Below are positions 8,623-16,812 of a DNA stretch of 33,696 bases, piece after piece; the stretch's first letter is position 1, and every line of letters begins with the position of its first letter. Source of the DNA: CAZWSE01 sp964636575 (lineage in GTDB: Bacteria > Pseudomonadota > Alphaproteobacteria > Rhodobacterales > Rhodobacteraceae). The notes under the pieces were generated by a model. The model had not been told where the DNA came from. It saw only the letters and a program-made list of their open reading frames with translations, and did no database searches. The DNA is taken from assembly GCA_964636575.1 (NCBI GenBank), contig CAZWSE010000034.1, positions 1 through 33,696 on the forward strand. Direction: 5' to 3'. The position numbers and the translations under genes were made by a program.

Positions 8623-10704
8623 ATGACCAAAACCTACCGACTAGATGACGGGCGCCAAACGATTGTGTTTGCAGTCCCAGACAAACGGCTGCCGCATGTG
8701 GTCTATTGGGGCGCGACCTTGCCCAAGGGCGAAGATCTGGACACTTTGGCGCGGGCGGCAATGCTGGATGTGACAGGTGGGATGCTTGATGAAAACCCAG
8801 ATGTGTCACTGTGCCCCGAAGCGTCGCGCAGCTTTCCCGGTCAGCCGGGGCTGATCGCCCGTGATCTGCAAGGCGCACCTATTCTGCCGCAGTTTTCGAC
8901 CGTCACGGTGGATGAAACGGATGGCCTGACATTCATCTGCAAAGACGCGCAGGCGGGCCTGACACTCACCTTCACCTTCGCGACCGACAGTCACACAAAC
9001 CTGATCACCTGCAAAACAACACTCACATCCCAAAGCGAAATCTTCGTGGATTGGCTCGCCGCTCCGGTGCTACCAGCCTCGCAATATGCGCTCGACATGA
9101 TTGATTTCTCAGGCCGTTGGTGCGGCGAGTTCCAATCCAACCGCGTGCCCTTTTCAGCAGGGGTGCATACCCGCGAAAACAGAACTGGGCGCAGCGGCCA
9201 CGAACACTTTCCGGGCCTTGTGATCCCCGAACAGGGGGCGACCAACACGCAAGGACAGTGCTACGGCTTTCACTACGGCTGGTCCGGTGGGCATCAAATG
9301 CAAGTGGAAGAGCTTCAAGACGGGCGCCGCCAAGTCCAATGGGGACATGCCACGCGCACCCACATCAAACCCGCAACCACGTTTGACACGGCACCGCTTT
9401 ACGTCACCTATTCTGACACAGGGATAAACGGCTGCGCCGTCAGCTTCCAACGCCACGTGCGCGACCGGATCGTGACATGGCCGAAGCCCGATACACCGCG
9501 CCCCGTGCACTACAATAGCTGGGAAGCGGTCTATTTCGATCACCAACTGCCGGTCCTCAAAGACATTGCGACCCGCGCCGCAAAGCTCGGGGCGGAAAGG
9601 TTCGTGCTCGATGACGGGTGGTTCGGCACCCGCGATGATGACACAGAAGCCTTAGGCGACTGGTCCATTGATCCGCGCAAACATCCCGACGGGCTAACGC
9701 CGCTTATTGAGCATGTGCACAGTCTTGGGATGACTTTCGGGCTGTGGTTTGAACCCGAAATGATCAACGACAAAAGCGCGTTGATGAAGGCCCATCCCGA
9801 TTGGGTGCTTGGCGCGGCAGACCAGGTGCAAGGGCGACAGCAAAAAGTGCTGAATATGGCGTTGCCCGAGGTGAGAGAACACCTGTTCGAGCGCATATCG
9901 GATATCCTCAGCACCAACGACATCGAATACATCAAATGGGATCATAACCGCGTCCTGCCCGTCGCGGATGCAGCCCAGACACATGGCACCTACGACCTGA
10001 TCGACCGCCTGCGCGCCAGCTTCCCGCATGTGGAAATCGAAAGTTGCGCCTCAGGCGGGGGGCGTGCGGATTTCGGAATGCTGGACAGGACCCAACGGAT
10101 TTGGCTTTCTGACAGCAACGACGCGCTGGAACGGCTGCGCATCCAGCACGACGCGGCATTGTTTTTGCCCTCTGCGGTCTCCGGCAGCCATGTGGGGCCA
10201 CGGGTCTGTCATACGTCTGGGCGCACCTTGGATATCACCTTTCGCGCATGGGTCGCAGCAACGCGGCACATGGGGTTCGAAATGGACCCGAGAGAGCTTG
10301 ACGCCCGCGAACAGGCCGTCCTCACGGAGGTCACACAGTGGTGGAAAGACAACCGCGATTGGATGTACGACGCCGATATCCTGCGGCTCGACAGCGCCGA
10401 TCCAGCCGTCATCGCAGAACAACAGCTGCACAAAGACGGGGCGCAATTCGTTGTCTTCGCAGGAAAGGCCGCCACATCCGCACAGATCGCACCACGCCCG
10501 CTTAGGCTGACAGGGTTGGACGCGGACGGAACCTATACAGTGTCCCTGCGCAACTCAGACGATGCCATTCCATTGTCACGCGGGACACCCGCCTTAAAGT
10601 CTGGCAGCATCACCGTCTCAGGTAGCTATCTGATGCACCACGGGCTCACCCTGCCGTGGTCCTTTCCAGAACAGATGTGGGTCATTGAAGGAAAACGGGT
10701 ATGA
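8623..10704 (+). CDS. Alpha-galactosidase, GH36
   Basis: Hydrolyses terminal alpha-galactosyl residues (melibiose, raffinose-type sugars, possibly galactosyl-glycerols). At 693 residues it has the normal GH36 bacterial length: an N-terminal beta-sandwich, a central (beta/alpha)8 barrel from about 290 to 610, and a C-terminal beta domain. Diagnostic motifs are FVLDDGWFGTRDDD near 325, EYIKWDHNR with nucleophile Asp440, ESCASGGGRADFGML near 478, and WLSDSNDALERL carrying the Asp497/Asp500 pair that includes the general acid/base. No signal peptide is visible, so it acts in the cytoplasm on intact imported galactosides. It begins six bases after the permease stop with no clear ribosome site. Confidence 0.95.
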   Translation: MTKTYRLDDGRQTIVFAVPDKRLPHVVYWGATLPKGEDLDTLARAAMLDVTGGMLDENPDVSLCPEASRSFPGQPGLIARDLQGAPILPQFSTVTVDETDGLTFICKDAQAGLTLTFTFATDSHTNLITCKTTLTSQSEIFVDWLAAPVLPASQYALDMIDFSGRWCGEFQSNRVPFSAGVHTRENRTGRSGHEHFPGLVIPEQGATNTQGQCYGFHYGWSGGHQMQVEELQDGRRQVQWGHATRTHIKPATTFDTAPLYVTYSDTGINGCAVSFQRHVRDRIVTWPKPDTPRPVHYNSWEAVYFDHQLPVLKDIATRAAKLGAERFVLDDGWFGTRDDDTEALGDWSIDPRKHPDGLTPLIEHVHSLGMTFGLWFEPEMINDKSALMKAHPDWVLGAADQVQGRQQKVLNMALPEVREHLFERISDILSTNDIEYIKWDHNRVLPVADAAQTHGTYDLIDRLRASFPHVEIESCASGGGRADFGMLDRTQRIWLSDSNDALERLRIQHDAALFLPSAVSGSHVGPRVCHTSGRTLDITFRAWVAATRHMGFEMDPRELDAREQAVLTEVTQWWKDNRDWMYDADILRLDSADPAVIAEQQLHKDGAQFVVFAGKAATSAQIAPRPLRLTGLDADGTYTVSLRNSDDAIPLSRGTPALKSGSITVSGSYLMHHGLTLPWSFPEQMWVIEGKRV

Positions 10705-10744
10705 TGAACGCACACCAGACCAACAAACGGGATCACAACCAGCC

Positions 10745-11515
10745 ATGACCGACCACGCAGTCTTTCCCGACCTCAAAGACCAATCCGTTTTCATAACCGG
10801 AGGCGGGTCCGGCATTGGGGCCTATCTGACCGAAGGATTCTTGCAACAAGGGGCCAAGGTCAGCTTTGTGCAACGCAGCGATAGCACAGCGTTCTGCGAT
10901 GAAATGGAAGCCAAACACGGCACCAGACCTTTCGCCCAAACCTGCGATATCTCGGACATCGCATTGCTCAAATCGTGCCTCTCGAACGCAGCGGACCAGC
11001 ACGGGCCAATCACGGTTTTGATCAACAACGCAGCCAACGACAAACGGCACAGCACCGAAGAGGTCACAGAAGAGTTCTGGGATTGGTCGCAAGCGATCAA
11101 CCTGAAATCCTACTTCTTTGCGTGTCAGGCCGTGGTCGACGGGATGCGTGCGGCAGGCGGCGGGGCCGTGGTGAACATGTCCTCGATTTCATACATGATG
11201 GGCAACGCCGGCTATCCGGCCTACACGACCGCAAACGCAGGGATCAACGGCATGACACGCTCCTTGGCGCGTGAATTCGGGCTAGACAAAATCCGGTTCA
11301 ACGCGCTGGCACCGGGCTGGGTCCTGACCGACAAACAAAAAGAGCTTTGGGTGACCCCCGCAGCCCTCGCTGAACATGTTGATCGTCAGTGTCTCAAAGA
11401 CACGCTCGCCCCTCAAGACATCGTCGACACGGTTCTTTTCATGTCCTCAAAGTCCTCCAAAATGATGACAGGACAAATGATGGTCGTGGATGGCGGCGTC
11501 GTGGTGACGGGGTAG
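10745..11515 (+). CDS. SDR-family dehydrogenase, probable D-galactose 1-dehydrogenase, with altered active site
   Basis: A 256-residue SDR. The coenzyme loop is TGGGSGIG near residue 18, INNAAND follows near 95, the helix Asn is in INLKSYFF, Ser147 is in NMSSIS and Tyr160 in PAYTTAN. Position Tyr+4, which is Lys in almost all SDR enzymes, is Asn164 (codon AAC at 11234-11236). The rest of the segment (GINGMTRSLAREFG) is normal and the frame is intact. Its place between alpha-galactosidase and dgoK, with a lactonase three genes on, predicts galactose to galactonolactone oxidation; that is inference. ATG at 10745 is chosen because family sequence starts there; an in-frame ATG at 10685 would overlap the galactosidase. 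Ribosome site is weak. Confidence 0.85.
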   Translation: MTDHAVFPDLKDQSVFITGGGSGIGAYLTEGFLQQGAKVSFVQRSDSTAFCDEMEAKHGTRPFAQTCDISDIALLKSCLSNAADQHGPITVLINNAANDKRHSTEEVTEEFWDWSQAINLKSYFFACQAVVDGMRAAGGGAVVNMSSISYMMGNAGYPAYTTANAGINGMTRSLAREFGLDKIRFNALAPGWVLTDKQKELWVTPAALAEHVDRQCLKDTLAPQDIVDTVLFMSSKSSKMMTGQMMVVDGGVVVTG

Positions 11516-11518
11516 GGC

Positions 11519-12442
11519 ATGACCAAAGACGCACCGCTCGCCCATTGGATCGCCGTGGACTGGGGCACAAGCAACCTCAGGGTCTGGGCGATGGACGCAC
11601 AGTCCAATCCGGTGGCCGAGGCCACATCGGACAAAGGCATGGGGCAGCTCACCCAAGACCAGTTCGAACCGGCCTTACTTGACCTGATCGAGCCACATCT
11701 TGACCCAGCGCGGATCACCCCTGTGCTCTGTGCAGGCATGGTCGGCGCGCGGCAAGGCTGGGTTGAGGCCGCGTATCAAACAACGCCCTGTCATCCGGCC
11801 CAAGCCAGTGCGGCAACAGTTGTTCTGCCAAAAGACCCGCGCATATCGGTCCATATCCTGCCCGGTGTTAGCCAAGCAAAACCACCCGATGTAATGCGCG
11901 GCGAAGAAACCCAAATCGCAGGCGTGCTGCGGGAGGATCCAGATTTCGACGGCGTGCTTTGCCTGCCCGGAACCCATACCAAATGGGTGCGGATCAGCGC
12001 GGGCGAAATCGTCAGCTTTCAAACGGTCATGACGGGTGAGCTTTTCGGGCTGCTCAGCGACCATTCAGTGCTCAAACACAGCCTCACAGGCGACGGTTGG
12101 AACGCTGCCAGCTTTACGCAGGGCGTGGCAGACGCAATGGACAGACCGCAAGCGATCACAGCCGCCTTGTTCGGGATACGGGCCGCAGGACTGGTCAGCG
12201 ATATGCCAAACGATCAGGCCCGCGCGCGTTTGTCGGGGCTTTTGATCGGGATCGAACTGGCCGCCACGAAGCCCTATTGGTTGGGGCAAAATGTAGGGGT
12301 ACTCGGTGCGGATACTCTGGCACAAAACTACACCAGCGGGCTATCCGCGCAGGGCGTGCCTGTGCACACACTGGACGCACGCGATCTGACGCTAAAGGGT
12401 CTGATCTCTGCCTACAATTCGCTTCAAGGAGCCACCGCATGA
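11519..12442 (+). CDS. dgoK: 2-dehydro-3-deoxygalactonokinase
   Basis: Phosphorylates 2-keto-3-deoxygalactonate with ATP in the De Ley-Doudoroff route. The 307-residue protein carries the DgoK blocks in order: the ATP-binding DWGTSNLRVW near residue 14, GMVGARQGWVEAAY near 74, MRGEETQIAG near 126, LPGTHTKWV near 146, and FQTVMTGELFGLLSDHSVL near 162. Start lies three bases after the SDR stop, preceded by GGGGTAGGG. Its last four bases (ATGA) are shared with the start of dgoA, so kinase and aldolase are translationally coupled. Confidence 0.95.
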   Translation: MTKDAPLAHWIAVDWGTSNLRVWAMDAQSNPVAEATSDKGMGQLTQDQFEPALLDLIEPHLDPARITPVLCAGMVGARQGWVEAAYQTTPCHPAQASAATVVLPKDPRISVHILPGVSQAKPPDVMRGEETQIAGVLREDPDFDGVLCLPGTHTKWVRISAGEIVSFQTVMTGELFGLLSDHSVLKHSLTGDGWNAASFTQGVADAMDRPQAITAALFGIRAAGLVSDMPNDQARARLSGLLIGIELAATKPYWLGQNVGVLGADTLAQNYTSGLSAQGVPVHTLDARDLTLKGLISAYNSLQGATA

Positions 12443-13044
12443 GCCGCAACATCATCGCCATCCTAAGAGGCATCACACCCCCCGAAGCCACGGACATCTG
12501 CGGCGCATTGATCGAGGCAGGCATCACCCGCATCGAGGTACCGTTGAACTCACCCGATCCAATCCAGTCGATTGAGAACATGGTGAAAGCCTTTGGCGAC
12601 AAGGCCCTGATCGGTGCAGGCACGGTTTTGTCGGTGCAAGACGTCGCCTTGGTCAAAGGGGTGGGCGGTCAAATGATCGTCTCACCCAATGCAAACACGG
12701 ATGTCATCAAGGCCAGCAAAGCGGCGGGCATGCTCTCATACCCCGGTGTTTTGACGCCAACGGAATGCTTCGCGGCGCTTGAAGCAGGGGCAGACGGGTT
12801 GAAAATCTTCCCGTCCTTTCTGATGGGTGTAGAGGGCTTGAAAGCGATAAATGCGGTCTTGCCACAGGGCACAGACATCTACGCTGTTGGCGGTGTCGGT
12901 CCGGCCCAATTCGCGGATTGGATCGCGGCAGGTGCGGCAGGGTTTGGGCTGGGGTCAAACCTCTACAAGCCCGGCGCAACTGCAGCAGAGGTAACCGCCA
13001 ATGCCGCCAAAGCCGTCGCAGCCTATGATGCGGCGCTGCAATGA
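12439..13044 (+). CDS. dgoA: 2-dehydro-3-deoxy-6-phosphogalactonate aldolase
   Basis: Splits KDPGal into pyruvate and glyceraldehyde-3-phosphate. The 201-residue class I aldolase belongs to the KDPG/KDPGal family: catalytic Glu33 in RIEVPLNSP, GAGTVLS near 55, the Schiff-base Lys122 in DGLKIFPS, and the phosphate site VGGVGP near 155. RIEVPLNSP and the kinase neighbour point to the galactonate rather than the gluconate branch. Start is the ATG of an ATGA overlap with dgoK; the frame is open for over 100 codons upstream inside dgoK but that part is not family sequence. It overlaps the next gene in the same way. Confidence 0.95.
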   Translation: MSRNIIAILRGITPPEATDICGALIEAGITRIEVPLNSPDPIQSIENMVKAFGDKALIGAGTVLSVQDVALVKGVGGQMIVSPNANTDVIKASKAAGMLSYPGVLTPTECFAALEAGADGLKIFPSFLMGVEGLKAINAVLPQGTDIYAVGGVGPAQFADWIAAGAAGFGLGSNLYKPGATAAEVTANAAKAVAAYDAALQ

Positions 13045-13895
13045 CAGACAGCCAAGTCTTCGACAAACGCGTCTGCGCCCTTGGGGAAGGCCCGCTGTGG
13101 CACCCGCTGCGCAAACAGCTGTTCTGGTTTGATATTTTGGGAAAGAAGATGCTGTCTCAGAAAGACGGCAAACAGCTTGAATGGGCTTTTGAAGACCACG
13201 TTTCTGCCGCCGGATGGATTGACGCAGATACACTCATGATCGCCTCTGAACGCGCGCTTTTCCGGTTTGACCTCACAGACGGTAGCCAGTCGGACATTGC
13301 GCCACTGGAACACGACAACGCGATCACGCGCTCCAATGACGGGCGCGCTGACCCTTGGGGCGGGTTCTGGATTGGCACGATGGGAAAAAAGGCGGAACAG
13401 GGCGCAGGCTCAATCTATCGGTACTACGACGGGGCGTTGCGCAAACTCCATTCCGGCCTGACCGTCACAAACTCGATCTGCTTCGCACCAGATCGCTCCT
13501 GCGCCTATTTCACCGACACACACAGCCGCCAGATCATGCGCCAAGCGCTCGACGCAGACGACGGCTGGCCCAAAGACACACCAGAGGTCTTTATTGATCT
13601 TACAGGCACAGATTTGAACCCCGACGGCTCTGTCGTGGACGCGGAAGGATGCCTGTGGAACGCACAATGGGGGGCCAGCCGCGTCGCGCGCTACAGCCCC
13701 GACGGTGCGTTGATGTCCACCTATGCCTTTCCGCCAGTACAAACATCCTGTCCCGCCTTCGGAGGCGATGATTTACAAACACTCTTCGTCACCTCAGCTG
13801 CGATCAGCCAAACTGGCACAGCAGATGGCCAGACGTTCCACCTGCCCACAGACACACGCGGCCAGCCCGAACATCAGGTGGTGCTAAACCCATGA
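13041..13895 (+). CDS. SMP-30/gluconolactonase family lactonase, probable galactonolactonase
   Basis: Opens a sugar lactone to the aldonic acid, predicted here to be galactonolactone to galactonate. The 284-residue beta-propeller has the SMP-30 metal-site residues in their motifs: Glu in GEGPLWHP near residue 16, Asn and Asp in SNDGRADPWGGFWIGTMGKK near 96, TNSICFAPD near 147, and the Asp in LNPDGSVVDAEGCLWNA near 195. No signal peptide. Start overlaps dgoA by ATGA and the stop overlaps the beta-galactosidase gene by ATGA. Substrate is inferred from the kinase and aldolase next door. Confidence 0.9.
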   Translation: MTDSQVFDKRVCALGEGPLWHPLRKQLFWFDILGKKMLSQKDGKQLEWAFEDHVSAAGWIDADTLMIASERALFRFDLTDGSQSDIAPLEHDNAITRSNDGRADPWGGFWIGTMGKKAEQGAGSIYRYYDGALRKLHSGLTVTNSICFAPDRSCAYFTDTHSRQIMRQALDADDGWPKDTPEVFIDLTGTDLNPDGSVVDAEGCLWNAQWGASRVARYSPDGALMSTYAFPPVQTSCPAFGGDDLQTLFVTSAAISQTGTADGQTFHLPTDTRGQPEHQVVLNP

Positions 13896-15820
13896 AGCGC
13901 ACGCTCGGCACTTGCTACTACCCCGAACACTGGCCGCAAGACATCTGGGCCAAGGATGCAGCCCGCATGGTCAAAGCGGGCCTGACATGGGTGCGCATCG
14001 GTGAGTTCTCCTGGAGCATGCTGGAGCCCGCGCCAGACGCACTCAATTGGGATTGGCTCGACAAGGCGATTGAAACGCTGGGCCAAGCTGGCCTGAAAGT
14101 CGTACTCGGCACCCCGACAGCAACGCCACCACGATGGATGCTGGACCGTCATCCCGACATGCTGGCCCATGACGCACAAGGGCATCCGCGCAAGTTCGGG
14201 TCCCGCAGGCATTACTGCTTTAGCCACCTTGGCTACCGCGAAGACTGTAAACGGATCGTCACCCTCATGGCCGACCGCTACGGGCAGAACCCGCATGTGG
14301 CGGCATGGCAAACGGACAATGAATACGGCTGCCATGACACGGTGATCTCCTACAGTCCGGCCGCGCGGGATGCGTTTAGGCTCTGGCTGGCGGATCGGTA
14401 CGGATCAGTTTCGGCGCTGAACAAGGCATGGGGCAATGTGTTCTGGTCGATGGACTACGCCAGTTTCGACCAAATCGACCTGCCAAACCTCACAGTGACC
14501 GAACCAAACCCCGCGCATATGCTGGCCTTCCGCCGGTTCAGCTCCGATCAAGTGGTAAGCTTCAATCGCGCGCAGGTCGATATCCTGCGGCCACGCACGG
14601 ACGCGCCAATCGCGCACAACTACATGGGCCGGATCACCGAATTTGACCACTTCGCGGTCGGGGCAGACCTCGATATCGCGAGTTGGGACAGTTACCCGCT
14701 TGGCTTTCTGGAAGACCGCGTCGGCGCAGATGCAGCACGTCAAAAAGCGTTCGCGCGGCAAGGGGACCCTGATTTTCAGGCCCTGCACCACGACCTTTAC
14801 CGCGCCGTTGGCCGTGGCCGCTGGTGGATCATGGAACAACAACCCGGCCCCGTGAATTGGGCGCCCTCAAACCCTATCCCCTTACCCGGAATGGTGCGCC
14901 TATGGACATGGGAAGCCTTCGCACACGGGGCCGAAGCCGTGTGCTACTTCCGCTGGCGACAAGCACCCTTTGCACAAGAGCAGATGCACGCAGGCCTTCT
15001 GCGGCCCGACAGCGTCGATGCGCCTGTGATGGAAGAGCTGGCCCAAGTGGGCAAAGACCTCGCCGATGCGCCCAAGGTCCAGCCGCATAAAGCCCCCACA
15101 GCCATCGTGTTCGACTACGACGCGGATTTCGCATGGGCGACGCAACCTCACGGGGCAGGGCTCAGCTATTTCGGGCTGATCTTGGACATGTACCGCGGTC
15201 TGCGCAGGTTGGGGCTGTCGGTCGACATTCTGCCCAGCGACAGCACCGATCTAAGCGGCTACAAACTGATCCTCGTGCCGGGGCTGATGGCACTGCCCGA
15301 TGGGCTAAAGGCCGCTCTGGCGCAAAGCAAAGCGCAAGTCATCTACGGGCCACGCACCGGCGCACGGGACGCGGAAATGTCGATCCCCGTACCCCTGCCG
15401 CCAGCGCTGCCCAGGCTTGATACGACCGTGGTACAGGTTGAAAGCCTTCGGGCAGATATGTCCGTGCCGCTTGCGCAGGGCGGAGCAGTGATCCACTACC
15501 GCGAGGTGTTGGACGGGGCGGCGCAGGTCATCGAAGAGACGAAAGACGGCGAAGCAGTCGCCGTGCAAACCGACGGGCAGACCTATCTGGGCGGGTGGCT
15601 TGATGAAACAGCCTTGGCCCGCGTGTTGCGCAGGGCCTGCGACGCGGCAAACGTTGAAACGATAGACCTGCCAGATGGGGTGCGCATACGGGACACGGGC
15701 GAAGAACGGTTCTGGTTTAACTACACCACTAAACCCGTTGAAATAGAAGGAATTAACCTTCCCCCAGCAGGTATCCACCGTGTTAAACGACAGGCAAAAC
15801 CCGCAGGCCCGACCCAATGA
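13892..15820 (+). CDS. Beta-galactosidase, GH42
   Basis: Hydrolyses beta-galactosides. The 642-residue protein starts MKRTLGTCYYPEHWP, the usual GH42 opening, and has the TIM barrel over about 1-375 with general acid/base Glu144 in QTDNEYGC and nucleophile Glu315 in WIMEQQPGPVNW. A trimerisation-type domain (VPGLMALPDGLK...) and a small C-terminal beta domain follow. There is no signal peptide, so it works inside the cell, like the GH36 enzyme upstream. ATGA overlaps join it to both the lactonase and the epimerase genes. Having alpha- and beta-galactosidases in one operon suggests a mixed galactoside diet. Confidence 0.96.
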   Translation: MKRTLGTCYYPEHWPQDIWAKDAARMVKAGLTWVRIGEFSWSMLEPAPDALNWDWLDKAIETLGQAGLKVVLGTPTATPPRWMLDRHPDMLAHDAQGHPRKFGSRRHYCFSHLGYREDCKRIVTLMADRYGQNPHVAAWQTDNEYGCHDTVISYSPAARDAFRLWLADRYGSVSALNKAWGNVFWSMDYASFDQIDLPNLTVTEPNPAHMLAFRRFSSDQVVSFNRAQVDILRPRTDAPIAHNYMGRITEFDHFAVGADLDIASWDSYPLGFLEDRVGADAARQKAFARQGDPDFQALHHDLYRAVGRGRWWIMEQQPGPVNWAPSNPIPLPGMVRLWTWEAFAHGAEAVCYFRWRQAPFAQEQMHAGLLRPDSVDAPVMEELAQVGKDLADAPKVQPHKAPTAIVFDYDADFAWATQPHGAGLSYFGLILDMYRGLRRLGLSVDILPSDSTDLSGYKLILVPGLMALPDGLKAALAQSKAQVIYGPRTGARDAEMSIPVPLPPALPRLDTTVVQVESLRADMSVPLAQGGAVIHYREVLDGAAQVIEETKDGEAVAVQTDGQTYLGGWLDETALARVLRRACDAANVETIDLPDGVRIRDTGEERFWFNYTTKPVEIEGINLPPAGIHRVKRQAKPAGPTQ

Positions 15821-16812
15821 TCCACCGCGTCGGAACAGACCGGCACGGGCAAGATGTCTTCCGCATAGACCTGAAAACCGGCGGGTTAAGCGCCAGTGTG
15901 CTCAGCTACGGGGCGATCCTGCAAGACCTGAAAACCGATGGCTTGGATCGCTCATTGGTGCTCGGGTTCAAAGATTTCGCACCATATCTGCAAGATAAAA
16001 ACTACTTTGGTGCACTTGTCGGGCGCTGCGCAAACAGGATCAAAGACGGCAAGGTCTCCATCGATGGGCACAGCTATCAGCTCGATCTCAATGAAAACGC
16101 ATCAACTCACCTACACGGCGGCCACAATGGAACCGCAACGCGCACGTGGCAGATCATGGATCATGCCGATGACTATGTCGTGCTGAAAGACCACTTACCC
16201 GACGGACACATGGGCTATCCCGGCGCGCTTAATGTGCACCTGCGGATCGACCTGACGCAGGACCAAACGCTAAAGCAAACGATCACAGCCACAACAGATG
16301 CAGCAACACTCTGCAATTTCGCACATCACAGCTACTTCAATCTTGGAACGGCCGCCACAATCGCAGGGCACCAGCTTTCGGTTGGCGCAGACCACTATCT
16401 GGCGCTGGACGAAGACACTGTGCCAAACGGCCAAATCAAGCCTGTTGCGGGCAGCCCCTTCGATTTCAAAACCGCCAGAACACTGGATGATCAAACCGGC
16501 TACGACACAGCGCTTTGCCTTGCCAAAGCACGCAGACCGCTACACTCCGTGGCACAGCTCACGGCGCCGGACGGGTCTGTTCACATGACGATGTCGACGA
16601 CAGAACCGGGCCTGCAAATCTATACAGGGCAAGGGATTTCTACCCAAGATACGCAGGGGCACAACGGGCACCACTACAAACCCTTCGCAGGCATTGCGTT
16701 AGAAGCACAAGGCTGGCCTGACGCGGCAAACCATAGTGCCTTTCCCTCAACGGTCCTGCGGCCAAATGAAACCTACCGCCAAGTCACACAATTCAAGTTT
16801 CAGACAGCCTAG
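15817..16812 (+). CDS. galM: Aldose 1-epimerase (galactose mutarotase)
   Basis: Interconverts the alpha and beta anomers of galactose, so products of both glycosidases can meet the anomer-specific dehydrogenase. The 331-residue protein has GRCANRIKDG near residue 68, LHGGHNGTATRTW near 103, the catalytic His region FAHHSYFNLG (His170/171) and catalytic Glu296 in IALEAQGWPDAAN, all typical of GalM. Start overlaps the GH42 gene by ATGA. It is the last gene of the plus-strand operon; its stop overlaps the stop of maeB on the other strand by three to four bases with no room for a separate terminator. Confidence 0.95.
   Translation: MIHRVGTDRHGQDVFRIDLKTGGLSASVLSYGAILQDLKTDGLDRSLVLGFKDFAPYLQDKNYFGALVGRCANRIKDGKVSIDGHSYQLDLNENASTHLHGGHNGTATRTWQIMDHADDYVVLKDHLPDGHMGYPGALNVHLRIDLTQDQTLKQTITATTDAATLCNFAHHSYFNLGTAATIAGHQLSVGADHYLALDEDTVPNGQIKPVAGSPFDFKTARTLDDQTGYDTALCLAKARRPLHSVAQLTAPDGSVHMTMSTTEPGLQIYTGQGISTQDTQGHNGHHYKPFAGIALEAQGWPDAANHSAFPSTVLRPNETYRQVTQFKFQTA

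Noticed and set aside
12097..12438. Long in-frame upstream extension of dgoA
   Set aside because: The added residues read through dgoK in another frame and are not aldolase sequence; the ATGA start at 12439 gives normal family length.
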